Shown here: positions 43,581 through 54,849 of the stretch, one piece after another
Numbering within the stretch: the first letter of the stretch is position 1
Layout of the letters: every line of letters starts with the position of its first letter
Assembly (NCBI GenBank): GCA_012845835.1
Contig: JABAKD010000010.1
Coordinates: 11,803,973-11,867,972 of the forward strand
Direction: 5' to 3'
Origin: Undaria pinnatifida
Taxonomy: Eukaryota > Sar > Phaeophyceae > Laminariales > Alariaceae
DNA: 64,000 nucleotides
The notes under the pieces: generated by a model
Seen by the model: the letters and a program-made list of their open reading frames with translations, nothing else
Databases searched by the model: none
What the model was told of the DNA's origin: nothing
Made by a program: the position numbers and the translations under genes

Positions 43581-46500
43581 GGTAGGCGAAGTAACGGTCT
43601 CCGTAGGTGCGTTGATCGGCATATCACGGTTTATTGTAAGAGATAATTAGGCATGTTTATATCGCGGTCTGGAGGGGGGGGGTTGGGTGGGCTTGGGGTT
43701 AGCCGAGCGCAAAACCAGCGCCCTTCCTCCGACGCCGGGTCGCTCACGCGTCCGCCTCGATCGCGAGTGCCATCATAACCTTACGTTTTGGCGTTCGATA
43801 CTAGAGAAGACGACGGGGCCGGAGGGGGCAGGTACACTAGACGTTCCATTGTTAATCTTTTATGTGCAGAACCACTTGCGCACGCTAATCAGCGATGCGT
43901 CTGGGGACGCGATGGGTGTGTGCTTGGAGACAGGGTTGTGGTGGAGGATCGATTTCGACAACGACACAAGGAAACGCCTTCGGGCCCACGTGCAAGGGAG
44001 GGATTATGGTGTCTGTTAATGTTTTGGAACTACTCGCCATGACAGTCACGGTGTGGGCATTCACAGTTGACGCCATTGTAGCACCCCAATACGTAGGCAA
44101 AAGTATCCTAACGCGTGGAGACAACATGTCGGCCGTCCACTGAGTCAACCGATGAAGGGGGGGGACGCGAACCACGGGCGTGCGCGCTTATGCGAACACC
44201 GGGCTGTCTAGATATGATCATTGGTTGGTGCTTTGGGGAAAAACACGTGCCTGGTGCCGCGAATGTTCTGGTGGATGGTGTGTCACGTTGGGATCGTTCT
44301 ACCATCGCTCCTAACCTTTGTGCGCTCCGTCCCGACGTTGACTGGCAGGAGCAGCGCTTGGGCAAGGCGGGGGCGGGTCTCTGCATCGGCATCTTGTCCT
44401 CCAGTACGTCGGAGGGTCAGTTGGGGACTCGACTAGGCGCACGTACGAGGTTGGTGTCTGATCTTGGCGTTCGTTTCGCAGGTTAATGGGTTATCCGGAG
44501 TATTTGGAGTCGAGAGATTCAGGGAGCAGCAAGGCCAGGGCGTAGACTGAGTTGCCTCGTGGTGTCTCGTGGTGTTGACGCGTGCTACAACAGAGGTGCG
44601 TAGCACTTTTGGCTGAAACGTTTTCACGATAAAATGGGCTTCCTTAACCCCAAATCGTCGGAATTTTTATAATTTTAGTCAAGTACCTTAGCTAGGCCAT
44701 GGGATTTTTCAAAGGGCAGCACATTTTTTTTGTCCCCCCTATATCAAGTTTTGGGCGAGGTACAAAGCTCTCCACGCGAGGAACCTCCCAAAACAAAATG
44801 ATGAACCTCTATCGTAGCAAAAGTCTCTTGTGCGTCAGAAGGTAATCTGGCGAATACTATTTCCGGAAAATTCGTCGCTATACAGCAGTATCTCCATCGG
44901 TTCGAAGTAGGAGTGGAGCTGCCGGTTTCAGCTCCCATGCTCCAGTGTGCACTGGAGGGTATCTCACGGGCTCATGTGGCGGCGGGAACGCCCCGCCGTA
45001 CGTCGTCGTCTACCGGTTTCATTTCGCATGAGTTTGACGGGGGAAGCTCTCATCCCATCATGGGGTCCGGAGGGGAAGGTGATGTGGATGTGTTTTATGC
45101 CTGAGTTATTTCCTGTTGACAACGTCGGACGAGATGTTCGCCGCCTATTCTGGGGCGGTACTTTCCGTGCATTGCCTGACGCGGGGTGATGTTGCGTTTT
45201 ACCCCGACGGCATGCAGTTGGAAAACATGCGATGGCGACAGGCCGACAGGGTAGTGGTGCGTTTTAAGGGTCATAAGGGTGATCAGGAATAGATTGGAAG
45301 CGTACGCGTGCGGACACGGAACGAGGTTCGCGGTTCGAAGTCGTCATTTAGGGTCGACAGTGGTGCCGTTTCCCTTATGTTGGATTTGATGTCGTGCTTC
45401 CCTAGCCTTCTCGGCCACGCCCCCCTTTCCTCGTATCGTTGTGGCAAGCCCTGAAGAATAGTGAGGTACGGTCGTTTTCTTCGAGCAGTCAAGGAGTTAG
45501 TGGTGAAGTCCGGTCGTAATCCCGATGAGTTCACCCTGCACTCGTTGCGTATCGGAGGAGCGACCAAGCTCGCGGCAGGAGAAGATGCATCGAAACGAGC
45601 GACTCAGAAATACGAGAGGTGGAAGCCCGACGCGTACAAGACGTATACGTGTAACAACGCAGAGGAATCGAGAAGGGTATCCCGTAAGCTAGCAGTGGCA
45701 AGCGAAGGGAGTTAGAGACAGCCGGGGAAAGGAGCGGTCTGGGGTAGGTAATGATAACTGCAGTAGTATTCAACATCATTGGTCTCAGAGAACCTCGGAG
45801 TTGGAGGAGTCGAATGGCACTATACCATTCGGAGGCTTGGTAATCCGAGGCGACCGTACGCGGTAATAGCTCACAACCCGGCTGGTATCATAAAAGGGCG
45901 AGAGGGGCGGTAGAAGTGTGGGTGAGATACGCAGGGGGTTGCAGGAGGCCGCGACGGTTGTGTCTGGCCAAGGGGAGAAACGTCTCTCCCAAGACCCAGA
46001 ACACGATAATAATGCTGCAAAATTCGGAAGATATTCAATATATGATAGATTTGAAGGTAAACGGAGTAATATTTTCCGTAGTTGCGGTGACCGGCATATC
46101 ACGGTTTATTGTAAGAGAGAATTGAGCATGTTTTTATCGGGGTCTGGGGGGGTGGGGTTGGCTTGGGGTTAGGCGAGCGCAAAACTGGTGCCCTTCCCCC
46201 CTCACTATTGAGAGCAGACCTCACCAGTAGGTTAGCAAGAGCGATTCAAACACAAGCGAGTTGGGGTTCTTGTTGGGAGCTTCAGCAGATTGAGGTGGTC
46301 ACTGGGTTGGCCAACCCAGTCAGAAGTCTGTGCCTCTCCCTTCTTCCTCTTCCTCTCCCCCCTTTTGCTTTCGACGGGGGGTAGGGGTGAGCAGGGGGGA
46401 GAGCTACTGCAGGTAGCCGGGGGTTCCGTGATTTTGTTTTTTGTTCTTGTTTTCTCGAGTGGAGGAATAGGAGTCGAATGGTACGGTACCATTCGGAGGC

Positions 46501-46705
46501 TTGGTTGCCCGAGACGACTGTAGGCGGTAATAGTTAAGAACCCGACTGGTGTCTAAGAAAAGCGAGAGGGACGATAGAAGTATGGGGGAGGTACGCAGGG
46601 GGTTGCACGAGGCTGCGATGGGTGTATCTGGCCAAGGGGAGAAATCTTTCTCCCAAGACCCAGAAAACGATAGTAACAACGACATGTGGAGGATATTCAA
46701 TAAAT
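43581..46705 (+). mobile_element. Tyrosine-recombinase retrotransposon (PAT/Ngaro/DIRS-like) fossil
   Basis: Parts in order: direct repeat A1 (43581-43740), an RNase H-like region near 43870-44340 (motifs RGDNMSAVH and KHVPGAANVLVDGVSRWD), a tyrosine-recombinase region near 45120-45715 (motif FTLHSLRIGGATKLAAGEDA), then B1 (45805-46043), A2 (46056-46200) and B2 (46469-46705). A1 matches A2 and B1 matches B2, the split-direct-repeat layout A1-genes-B1-A2-B2 known from PAT and Ngaro elements. An upstream reverse-transcriptase core was not recognised. A MITE-A copy (44579-44826) is inserted inside. The element is broken, with several breaks, and the repeats differ by roughly 10-15% by eye, so it is old. 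The orientation is plus. Confidence 0.8.
44579..44826. mobile_element. MITE-A copy nested in the tyrosine-recombinase element
   Basis: The left end GCGTGCTACAACAGAGGTGC and the right end GAACCTCTATCGTAGCA are inverted relatives. The interior shares TTAACCCCAAATCGTCGG and TAGGCCATGGGATT with the copy at 55664-55914. It postdates the element it sits in. Confidence 0.65.
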
Positions 46706-46849
46706 CGTCTACGGAAGCTTCCGTTAACTTTCACGAACAACACAACCCTGTGTAAGACCGAGTGATTAGGGCTCCGGCGTTTGCTGCGCGAATCGCCGGA
46801 GGCAAAGCTGCGAAAATTGTGTGAAGACACGCCCGAAAAACACTTGACA

Positions 46850-47120
46850 AAGTGCGCTTAGACGAACGATGCTCAAATTTGACCTTTCCACGGCCTTGGT
46901 ATGGCACTGCCATGGACTTCATGTCGACTATAAAAGCCAGCTAAAGCTCGCGAAAGCCGATGGACGCCTGCGAAACGTCATGACTCCCATGGCATCGCTT
47001 CGACACTGCCAAAGAATGGCCGTGGGAGCCCACAGTGATGTCATGACAGTGCCATGGAAGCCCACGACTCGTGCCATGGCACGGACGGCCATGACGCGCC
47101 ATGAAAATATGAAGTACTGT
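46850..47120. repeat. Degenerate array with GTGCCATGGCAC-type palindromes
   Basis: Motifs such as CACTGCCATGG, CTCCCATGGCAT, CAGTGCCATGGAAG, GTGCCATGGCACGG and CGCGCCATG recur within ~270 bp. Like the arrays at 32.5 and 41.4 kb, the units centre on CCATGG, but the flanking bases differ. Confidence 0.55.
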
Positions 47121-47399
47121 ACGCCTATTCATTTGGTGGAAACACCCTATTGATAAGGAGTAAGGATGGGTCGGCAGTAGTACTGGCCGCGGGAGGTGAT
47201 GCCATCGTTTCGACCGACACTAGGCCGGAAGACGCACAGGCGCAAATATACTGCTGAATCGTGGTGCATACGTACCAGGTACGTCCTATACGGACTATGA
47301 CCACCACAAACTGGTACATACCGCAAGATGCTGCTGTAGCTGTATTAATAGCTCTCGGTGTTGATAGGAACTCGCGCTGATGTTACACATGAAATATCA

Positions 47400-47975
47400 T
47401 TCCACAGACACGCACAACAGTCGTTTTGTCGAAACACGCGTTAACGCTGCGCGTAACACGCCGACCGCCCCCTGTTGGGCAAAACAATATCCGCCTCGAA
47501 AGTTGCGCCAATGCAGCAGCGCAACATTTATTTGATGCCCCTGGGTACGAACCACCACGCAACGAACGGGTAAAAAGGAGCTATCTGCGGGCTGCAGCGC
47601 AGTATTACCTCGTGTCACTTGCAGACCAAAATGCTACCGGATATCACCAGCCCTGGTATCACTTGCGAGCCATCGAGTGTTTTCCCCTATTTCTGCCCCT
47701 CGTAGTAGGACTCATGATGACATACTGCACATAACCCGTCGCACGCGCGATGGAAGTATCAGACGCAGCTTGCTAATACGAGGTCCAACAAAGTACTCTT
47801 ATCTCTCAGCTGAGGTGTCTTTTTTAACTACTTGTACAGCAGTAGCACTGCTTCTCGCGAAAAACCCACGGTTTGATATTCATGCCGCCGAGAGTCAGTA
47901 TTTGCTTCAGCTACTGCAGTACCTGGTAGTTGATTTCACGCGATGCTTGGATTCAACCGCCGTGGAGCCGTAGGG
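47400..47975 (+). other. Two overlapping open frames, unrecognised
   Basis: Frames at 47426-47734 and 47677-47973 encode peptides with globular-looking composition (for example NERVKRSYLRAAAQYYLVSL in the first and AESQYLLQLLQYLVVDF in the second). They overlap by 58 nt in different frames and no splice pair was fixed. A small gene or a decayed one is possible; no family is recognised. Confidence 0.25.
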
Positions 47976-48119
47976 ATGTACTCGTAGACCGTACGCGAAC
48001 GACGGGCGGAGAGCTACAGTATGGTATGAGGCGAGAGTAGAGCGGACAGCACAGATCACACAACGAACGATGCCCGTGCGGCGCAATTAGGGACGTTTTT
48101 TACCAGTCGATATCCAACA

Positions 48120-48795
48120 CCAGTACTGTAATCCAGTGTTAATTGTTCTGGTGTAACCGGCCGACTCTTGATTCTTGATTCTTGATTCATTGCCCAATCA
48201 CAGCATGATCTTTGGCATTTTGAAGAGGAACCTATGCGTTGTTGTCAGGTGTTCGGTTTTCGCCGTATGATACATGATACTCGCATGATACCTCATCGTG
48301 TACATACTCATCAGCTGCTGCTGCTATGAATATGCTGCCGTCGCTCTGCTGTACTGGCGTACTGGCTGTAGGACGATCGCTGTGGTCACCGAAAGGACAC
48401 ATTGAGAGTAGACATACATACACACGACGTCGTACCTGGTACCCGGTAAAATAACCACCATTCGTTGTGTCTGGTGTCAGATACTTTTTCCTCGAATAAG
48501 GATTTACCCAATCGATACCTGGTACCTGGTATCATGCGTATGCCATATGATACGCACTCCAGGTATGTATCATACGTATAATAGGATGATATTGGTATGA
48601 CACGATATAGGCATGCAGCGCCAACGATATGCGTCGCCGTGCTGGTACCTGGGTAACATATGAGACGTACCACCAAGTACCCAGGGTATGTATGTATTAT
48701 AGGACATTCCTATCATCGTGCAGCGCCATCGATTTTTATGTGTTGTCGTGCTTTTCTCTAGGTGTTCATATTGACTAACGTGAGACGAATATTAA
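48120..48795. other. Intergenic, rich in GGTACCTGGTA-type palindromes
   Basis: GGTACCTGGTA and relatives occur near 48436, 48520 and 48645, and GTATCATACGTATAATA-type motifs lie between. TTGATTCTTGATTCTTGATT (48171-48190) is a short tandem repeat. No gene recognised. Confidence 0.45.
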
Positions 48796-48797
48796 GG

Positions 48798-49516
48798 CGT
48801 TGCCTTGCGGGATCCTTGACAATAACAGGGTCCACAGAAGGGGCACAGATGTGTCTATCGCGAGACCACAGCTGTCAGCCGGATAACCCAGATGATAGAT
48901 TTATATTACTGTTAAGGGGCAATACTTGCTTGGTTTGGTCAGGATACAAGAGTGAGAGAGAGGGGAGCGGGGGGGGAGGAGTAGCTCGACCATAACCAAG
49001 CTACGAGGACGGCTCTCGTACTGGCGAGGAATAAAAAGCGTCATCCAAGACATCGCTCCTAAGCGCAAGCTGCTATCCGCCTACGTAGGACACTTCTACA
49101 AGGCCACGCGCGTGACGTGCTGCATACTTGAAGCAGAAGTAAAGATCAACCCCTAACACGGCCAATCACATCGAGTCCTGTGCACTTCTAAGAACCAAAC
49201 TGCCCATAATGCTGGCGCGCAGTTGTACTATCTGGGCCAATCAGCACGGGGCGTGGCTCGAGACAGGATGCTACCATTATTATACTCGTACTGAGCAGAT
49301 TCCCTGGCTCATTATACTGTCGTGTCATAGTTGTACGTGCTTATTCGTAGTTCGCACGACAGGTTTCCTAATCGCACAACAGATTCCGAATGCCACGGTC
49401 GATTCCGAATCACACGATAGTTGAATATCAGAAATCATACCTTAATTAATCAACAGGGATGGGTGGTTGGTCTATTGCTCATAAAAATGGCGATTACGAA
49501 GTGTAACACCATAACA
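48798..49516 (-). repeat. Left long terminal repeat (3' in element orientation)
   Basis: It matches 54085-54801 almost base for base, including ACCCAGATGATAGATTTATA, GGCTCTCGT, TACGTAGGACACTTCTACAA and the end GTGTAACACCATAACA. Small differences include an AATAAC insertion near 48820. Confidence 0.8.
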
Positions 49517-49789
49517 TTAGCCCACCCTGAATAGTCGCAGTGCAGATCACACGACGATATAGTGATGGCTAACCAAGACATCAGGAAATCGGGAAGTGGA
49601 TCGAAGATACTGTTACTCAAAACGAGGACAGCAAATGAGGCTATACACCAACCCACACCTCGTGATGATGGTTGATGATTGATTATTGAGGCTAAGACGC
49701 CTCTGGTAGGGGTTAATCCGTAGGCCCACTGTCAAGCAGAGGGCTTAGCAGAAAGTACTGATGCATGACAACGCAGAATACAAGGGAAG

Positions 49790-50400
49790 GGGCTCCGAAA
49801 AGGTAATAGTGAACTGAGGAAGAGAAGGCGTGCACTGCAAGATACCAGCCAGCGGCTGAATCTCTGTGCTTGGGACGCATGGGCTTGGGTAATAGAGCAC
49901 CAGAAAAGGTATCATCCGAACTGAAAACAGACTCGTGCACTGCAGGATACCAGCCAGCGACTGAATCTCTGTGCTTGAGACGCAAGGGGCACCAGAAAAG
50001 GTGACACCCGAACTGAGAACAGACACGCGACCTGCAGGATACCAGCCAGCGACTGAATCTCTGTGCTTGGGACGCATGGGCGTGGGTAAAGGGGCACCAG
50101 AAAAGGGAACACTCAAACTGAAAGCAGACACGTGCAAAAAATAATCAAGGATAGTGAAACGCCATACCGAATAGGGAAAACGACAAGGTCACAGCCGCCA
50201 CAAAGGCTCCGTTACTGAACCAATGAAGTTATAATACTTGAATCTCTATGCTTGGGGTGCATGGGCGTGGGTGAAGGGGCACCAGAAAAGGGAACACTCA
50301 AACTGAAAACAGACACGTGCAGAAAATAATCAAGGATTGTGAAAGGCCATACGGAATAGGGGAAACGACAAGGTCACAGCCACCCCGAAGGCTCCGTAAC
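49790..50400. repeat. ~100-bp tandem array inside the 6-kb element
   Basis: About five units share ACTGAATCTCTGTGCTTG, GGGACGCATGGGCGTGGGT, GGGCACCAGAAAAGG and AACTGAAARCAGACACGTGC, starting near 49855, 49960, 50052 and 50235. Unit length varies from ~95 to ~190 bp. Confidence 0.75.
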
Positions 50401-51849
50401 TGAAAATAGTACACCCTAAAGATGCCACAGCTCATGAGGAAGACGAAAACACAAACAAAAACATAAGACACTGAAGCTATGGTTGACCCCAGTTTCCTGA
50501 CTTACTAAGGGGAGGTAAGGAGGGCTCCGCGGGGCCCATCGGCATTGCGTAGGACACCTCGAGCCAGTCCCCCGGTCTGATGACGCTGAAGGCACCAGGA
50601 CCCGTGGACGACGCTCCGTGAAGTGGTGTAATGTGATGACAGGAGGTCGATCTTGATCGGTCCCGGGTCATCGAGGGAGCAAACGATGTAGCAGTTGGCG
50701 GGAGAATTGTCGATCGAGGCGCGGTGGGTTACCTTGCCCAATCACCAGAGACCGCCGCGGGCTTTATACCAGAGGTGTGCCCCCGCGGGGAGGGTAGTGG
50801 AACTGAAGCGTTGAAGCCAGAGGGTGCGCGGGACAAGTCTGTATCCGGGAGCGAGAAAATATCCGCCCGGGTCCACGCTAGTTCGCGGTGAGCGGCCCCG
50901 ATGCGCATCTGTCGGTATAAGCGGTTGGACTGGCGGTGTTGTGAAGAGGTGCCCGACCTATAACGGAGGATGTGAAGCCAGTGGTGTTGTAGGTCTTGTT
51001 CGTGTTCTCATGAAGGACTGAGAAGAACGGTGTTTTCGTCGGTGGTGTGTAGCTGGCCTTTTGTGGCGAGGGTTAGGACCTCGGCAAGAGGTGGGCGATG
51101 TGTCGAGGGGGTGTAGTTCAAGAGGTCGTGCGGCGGTGGCGAAAGTGAACCCAGGGAAAAGAACCCGAGGGTGGCGGAGCAGAGGGGCTCGGCGCGTTGC
51201 TCGTGCACCCAGTCGGTGCAGGTGTAGTACTCGACGCAGGAACGGAGATGGAGGTCATCAACGGGCTCGACAATGGGCTACGGTAGTCGAGGTGTTGCTT
51301 GCACAGTAGGGGGGGGCGGGGGAGGGGGTCTTGAGTCGGTGGTCTGCGATGATGAATGGAGGTGTCCGGTGGGGGGGTACTTATTGAGTTCGCGGTTGAA
51401 GACGACGAGGTGCTGGGTGCAGCGCGGCGTTGTGTAGTAACAGGTCGTTGGGCAGCCGGCTTGGACTTAAGAGTAGGTAGGCGGTGCTGGGGAGATGATC
51501 TTGAAGCGGCGGTACCCGGGGGCCGACGGTCAAAAATTCGTAGTTCGCAGGAGTACGGGAAATTCCAGCTGCAGCTGCGGAGCGGTTCCGGGTCCGAGAA
51601 AGTATCAGGCCTGACGAGGCACGAGGAGAGGTCGAAACCGAGACGTCCGATGTGGACGATGGGGAGACGACGGGTGGCCTGCAAGCCAAACCGGGAAGTG
51701 CGCCAGTACCACGGCGGCTTACTCGGAGCTGGAAGACGATTCGGCGATGTGGTCGAAAGTAGAGATGTGGCCTACAGAAGCGACGCAACGCGAGTTGACG
51801 GCAACGTATTGGACAAAACATTGGGCCGGCGGGAACGCGGTGTAGCGAT

Positions 51850-52260
51850 GCCGCGGTGGGGTCTTGGTCTTGGACGATTCGTTGGCCGACGGGAGCGCCG
51901 TGAGGCGGTTTCCACGGCGGGATCTTGGTCTTGGACAAAGCGGTGGCCGATGGGAACGGCGTGAGGCGATGCCGCGGCGGAATCCTGGCAAAGATGTGGC
52001 CGACGGGAACGGCGTGAGGCGGTGCCGCGGCGGGGTCTTGATCTTGGACAAAACGGTGGCAGGCAGGAACGCGGTGAGGCGGTGCCGCGGCGGCGACTTG
52101 GTCTTGGACAAAGCGGTGGCCGGCAAGAACGCCGTGAGGCGATGACGCGGCGGGGTCTTGGTCTTGGACAAAGCGGTGGCAGGCAGGAACGCGGTGAGGC
52201 GGTCCCGCGGCGGGGTGTTGATCGTAACGTGGACCAACAAAAACGCGGTGAGGCGAGTCG
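51850..52260. repeat. 60-bp coding-type minisatellite
   Basis: Six to seven units of about 58-62 bp share GCGGTGAGGCGGTGCCGCGG and GGGTCTTGRTCTTGGACAAA. On the minus strand each encodes a ~20-residue Pro/Arg unit (KTPPRHRLTAFLPATALSK). It lies within the 6-kb element. Confidence 0.8.
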
Positions 52261-53639
52261 GTGGTAAGGCCTTGAGTAAAGTGGGGGCTAAGGGGAAAGC
52301 TGTGGGGCGACCCCGGCGGTGGGGGCTTGGATTAAGCGAGGGGCGAGGGAAAGGCTGTGAAGGGATCCGGAAACGGAGTTTGGGGCAGCAATGGCGGCCA
52401 CGAATGGCCGAGTAACCTGGGCTGAATCCGCGGTGCCCATACGCTGTCCGTGGTGGCGGTAGTCGCCGAAATCGTTGTTGGTCTATGAAAACGGGGGGAT
52501 GGGCTCGGGGCAGCTTGAAGCAGGTGGTATGAGCCCACCTTAGCCAATGCCCGGGGTGAACGGCTCGAATGCAATGAAATCGCAGTCTTGGATGAGGTGG
52601 GTCGTGATTCTGTGGTAATGTCCTGTAGGGTCGATGTCGAATTTGTTTGAAGGGGGAAGAGTTTCCAAGAAGGTCGACTGGTTCGAGGTCAGTGGATCTC
52701 GAGAGCGGGATTGTTTGGTACCCTTTGGCGACGAAGATTTCCGCTTCAGAGGAAACGCCGTCGCGGGGAAGCATGTTGATCAGGCAGTGGCCGGTGAGGG
52801 CTGGGACACCCGAGGAGCGGACCAAGTTGACGGGGACAAGATACGGCGTGGACGAAAGTGATATTACGTACACGCCGGCGAACTCGAGGTGGAAGGTGTC
52901 GATGGTCGGTCAGTTGTCGCTGGTGAAGGTGGAGAGGCCTTCGGTGCGAGGAACCGAGGGGGAAAGTTCGCCGAAGATCGGTTGGGAGGGCTGGCGGGGC
53001 AGGATGGTGTATGTGCGCTGTGCAAAACTCATCCAGTTGTCTCATCCCAGTAGGACAGGTTGTTGCATAGTGCCCGCTGGAACAATGCGCACCCAAACCG
53101 CGAGCTGAGCGGAAGGGGTGTCGCCATGCAGAAGCTGGATGCTGAGCCTGACGGAGGTCAAGGTGAGGAGGGGGGGAAATTTGCCGAAACCTTCCAAGAA
53201 CGAGGGGGCGCGTGTCGTTCACGGACGTCCGATCCGGCGTTGTTGTACTTCATGCGGGCCCAAGCTTCAGCGCAGATAAAAGTCTGTGGGGAGGCGGTGT
53301 GCAGGAGGGATACTAGGCCGTTGGGGCCGATGGCGGAGGGCCCGCTATGTGCTTTGATCCTGGTGATGAAGGAGGCGTCATCGATGGTGGCAATGCCGTT
53401 CGAGAGGCCAGGTCCATGTTCGGCGATAGGGGGCGGTGGGGTGTCAGAGGGATCAAGTCCGGGTGTAATGGTCGAGACCAAAGTACATGCCGGAGTTGTT
53501 TCTGGAAGGAAGGGGGGCAGGAGACGGTCCAGTACGGAGGTTCCTGTAGGGGGTGCCATGGTCGCGCTAATCTCGTGGGTACCATTGTCCGAGGACGAGA
53601 CGCGAGTGGGGCGGGATGGAGGGGAGGGGTGGTCAAACT

Positions 53640-54085
53640 GGCTGCAGATCTTCATGAGGATGTCGCCGAAAACGTTGAGTCCCCGCCACTGCTGAGATCG
53701 GAGGGCTTGCCAGTCGGCAGTCCTGAAGCCGATACCCCAGACGAGATCGTGCGGACTGACTTCGGCGAGGAACTTGTCACCGGTGTCCAGTAGCTGCCGG
53801 CGGAAGGGAGGGGTCGAAAACTTGGCGAGTTTGTCCTTGTAAACGATGTCATAGCGATGACGTTCCCAGAGCCCTTGGTTGAAGTTGGATACGCGGAGCG
53901 TCCGAAACGTTTCTGCTCCGCAGGGTCCAAGGAGGCTATAATATCCCGGCGGGTGGCTGTATCGTCAAAAACTTGGCCTTCTCCGACATCATGTACTGTT
54001 CTGCGCAGTTGTAGTACTTCTTGTCGTCGGTGAAGGCCGAGGTGTACCACTGTGAAACCCTGCTGACGTCGCAAAAAATGAAGGT
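53640..54085 (-). pseudogene. NADAR-like domain inside the LTR-type element (fossil)
   Basis: Minus-strand motifs, in order, match the NADAR family: VSQWYTSAFTDDKKYYNCAE with EQYMMSEKAKF (about 53965-54060), SLDPAEQKRFGR (about 53905-53945), and near 53645-53800 the WGIGF and WRGLN motifs. NADAR proteins (YbiA-like) are N-glycosidases acting on riboflavin-pathway intermediates, and related folds act on ADP-ribosylated DNA or NAD metabolites. The domain begins right at the inner edge of the right LTR. Treated as a fossil together with its element; it is not intact. Confidence 0.6.
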
Positions 54086-54801
54086 GTTGCCTTGCGGGAT
54101 CCTTGACAGTAGGGTCAACAGAAGGGGCACAGATGTGTCTATCGCGAGACCATAGCTGGCAGCCGGATAACCCAGATGATAGATTTATATTACTGTTAAG
54201 GAGTAATGCTTGCTTGGTTTGGTCAGGATACAAGAGTGAGGGAGAGGGGAGCGGGGGGGGAGGAGTAGCTCGACCATAACCAAGCTACGAGGACGGCTCT
54301 CGTTCTGGCGAGGAATAAAAAGCGTCATCCAAGACATCGCTCCCAAGCGCAAGCTGCTATCCGCCTACGTAGGACACTTCTACAAGGCCACGCGCGTGAC
54401 GTGCTGCATACTTGAAGCAGAAGTAAAGACCAACCCCTAACACAGCCAATCACATCGAGTCCTAGTGCACTTCTAAGAACCAAACTGCCCATAATGCTGG
54501 CGCGCAGTTGTACTATCTGGGCCAATCAGCACGGGGCGTGGCTCGAGACAGGATGCTACCATTATTATACTCGTACTGAGCAGATTCCCTGGCTCATTAC
54601 ACTGTCATGTCATAGTTGTACGTGCTTATTCGTAGTTCGCACGACAGGTTTCCTAATCGCACAACAGATTCCGAATGCCACGGTCGATTCCAAATCACAC
54701 GATAGTTGAATATCAGAAATCATACCTTAATTAATCAACGGGGATGGGTGGTTGGTCTATTGCTCATAAAAATGGCGCTTACGAAGTGTAACACCATAAC
54801 A
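54085..54801 (-). repeat. Right long terminal repeat (5' in element orientation)
   Basis: Partner of 48798-49516. It starts TGTTGCCTTGCGG and ends ACACCATAACA on the plus strand. The NADAR-like reading continues from the interior into its edge, which is unusual for an LTR. Confidence 0.8.
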
Positions 54802-54849
54802 CGGAGGCCTTTTTTTTCTGGATTTTTAGTTCTGAGGCTCCCAACCCAC

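Larger units (their letters stand above)
48798..54801 (-). mobile_element. ~6-kb LTR-type element fossil with NADAR-like and retropepsin-like motifs
   Basis: Direct repeats at 48798-49516 and 54085-54801 (~718 bp, about 97% identical by eye) read TGTTATGG...GGCAACA on the minus strand, as LTRs do. Next to the minus-strand 3' repeat is CAGGGTGGGC, a possible polypurine tract. Minus-strand parts in order: NADAR-like motifs (about 53640-54085), a Pro-rich linker, retropepsin-like motifs (about 52930-53290), a Pro/Arg-rich tandem repeat (51850-52260), further unrecognised sequence, and a ~100-bp tandem array (49790-50400). Reverse transcriptase, RNase H and integrase were not recognised, and no target duplication is clear. 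The element is broken, with several breaks, and looks fairly young from its repeats. Alternatively the 718-bp repeats could be a segmental duplication around a host locus. Confidence 0.6.

Noticed and set aside
51719-52873. A host gene for a Pro/Arg-rich 384-residue protein
   Set aside because: It lies within the 6-kb element and much of it is a 60-bp minisatellite; treated as part of the fossil.
48798-54801. Reading the 718-bp repeats as a simple segmental duplication
   Set aside because: TG...CA ends, a polypurine-like stretch and retropepsin-like motifs fit an LTR-type element better, although no target duplication was found; kept as the alternative.
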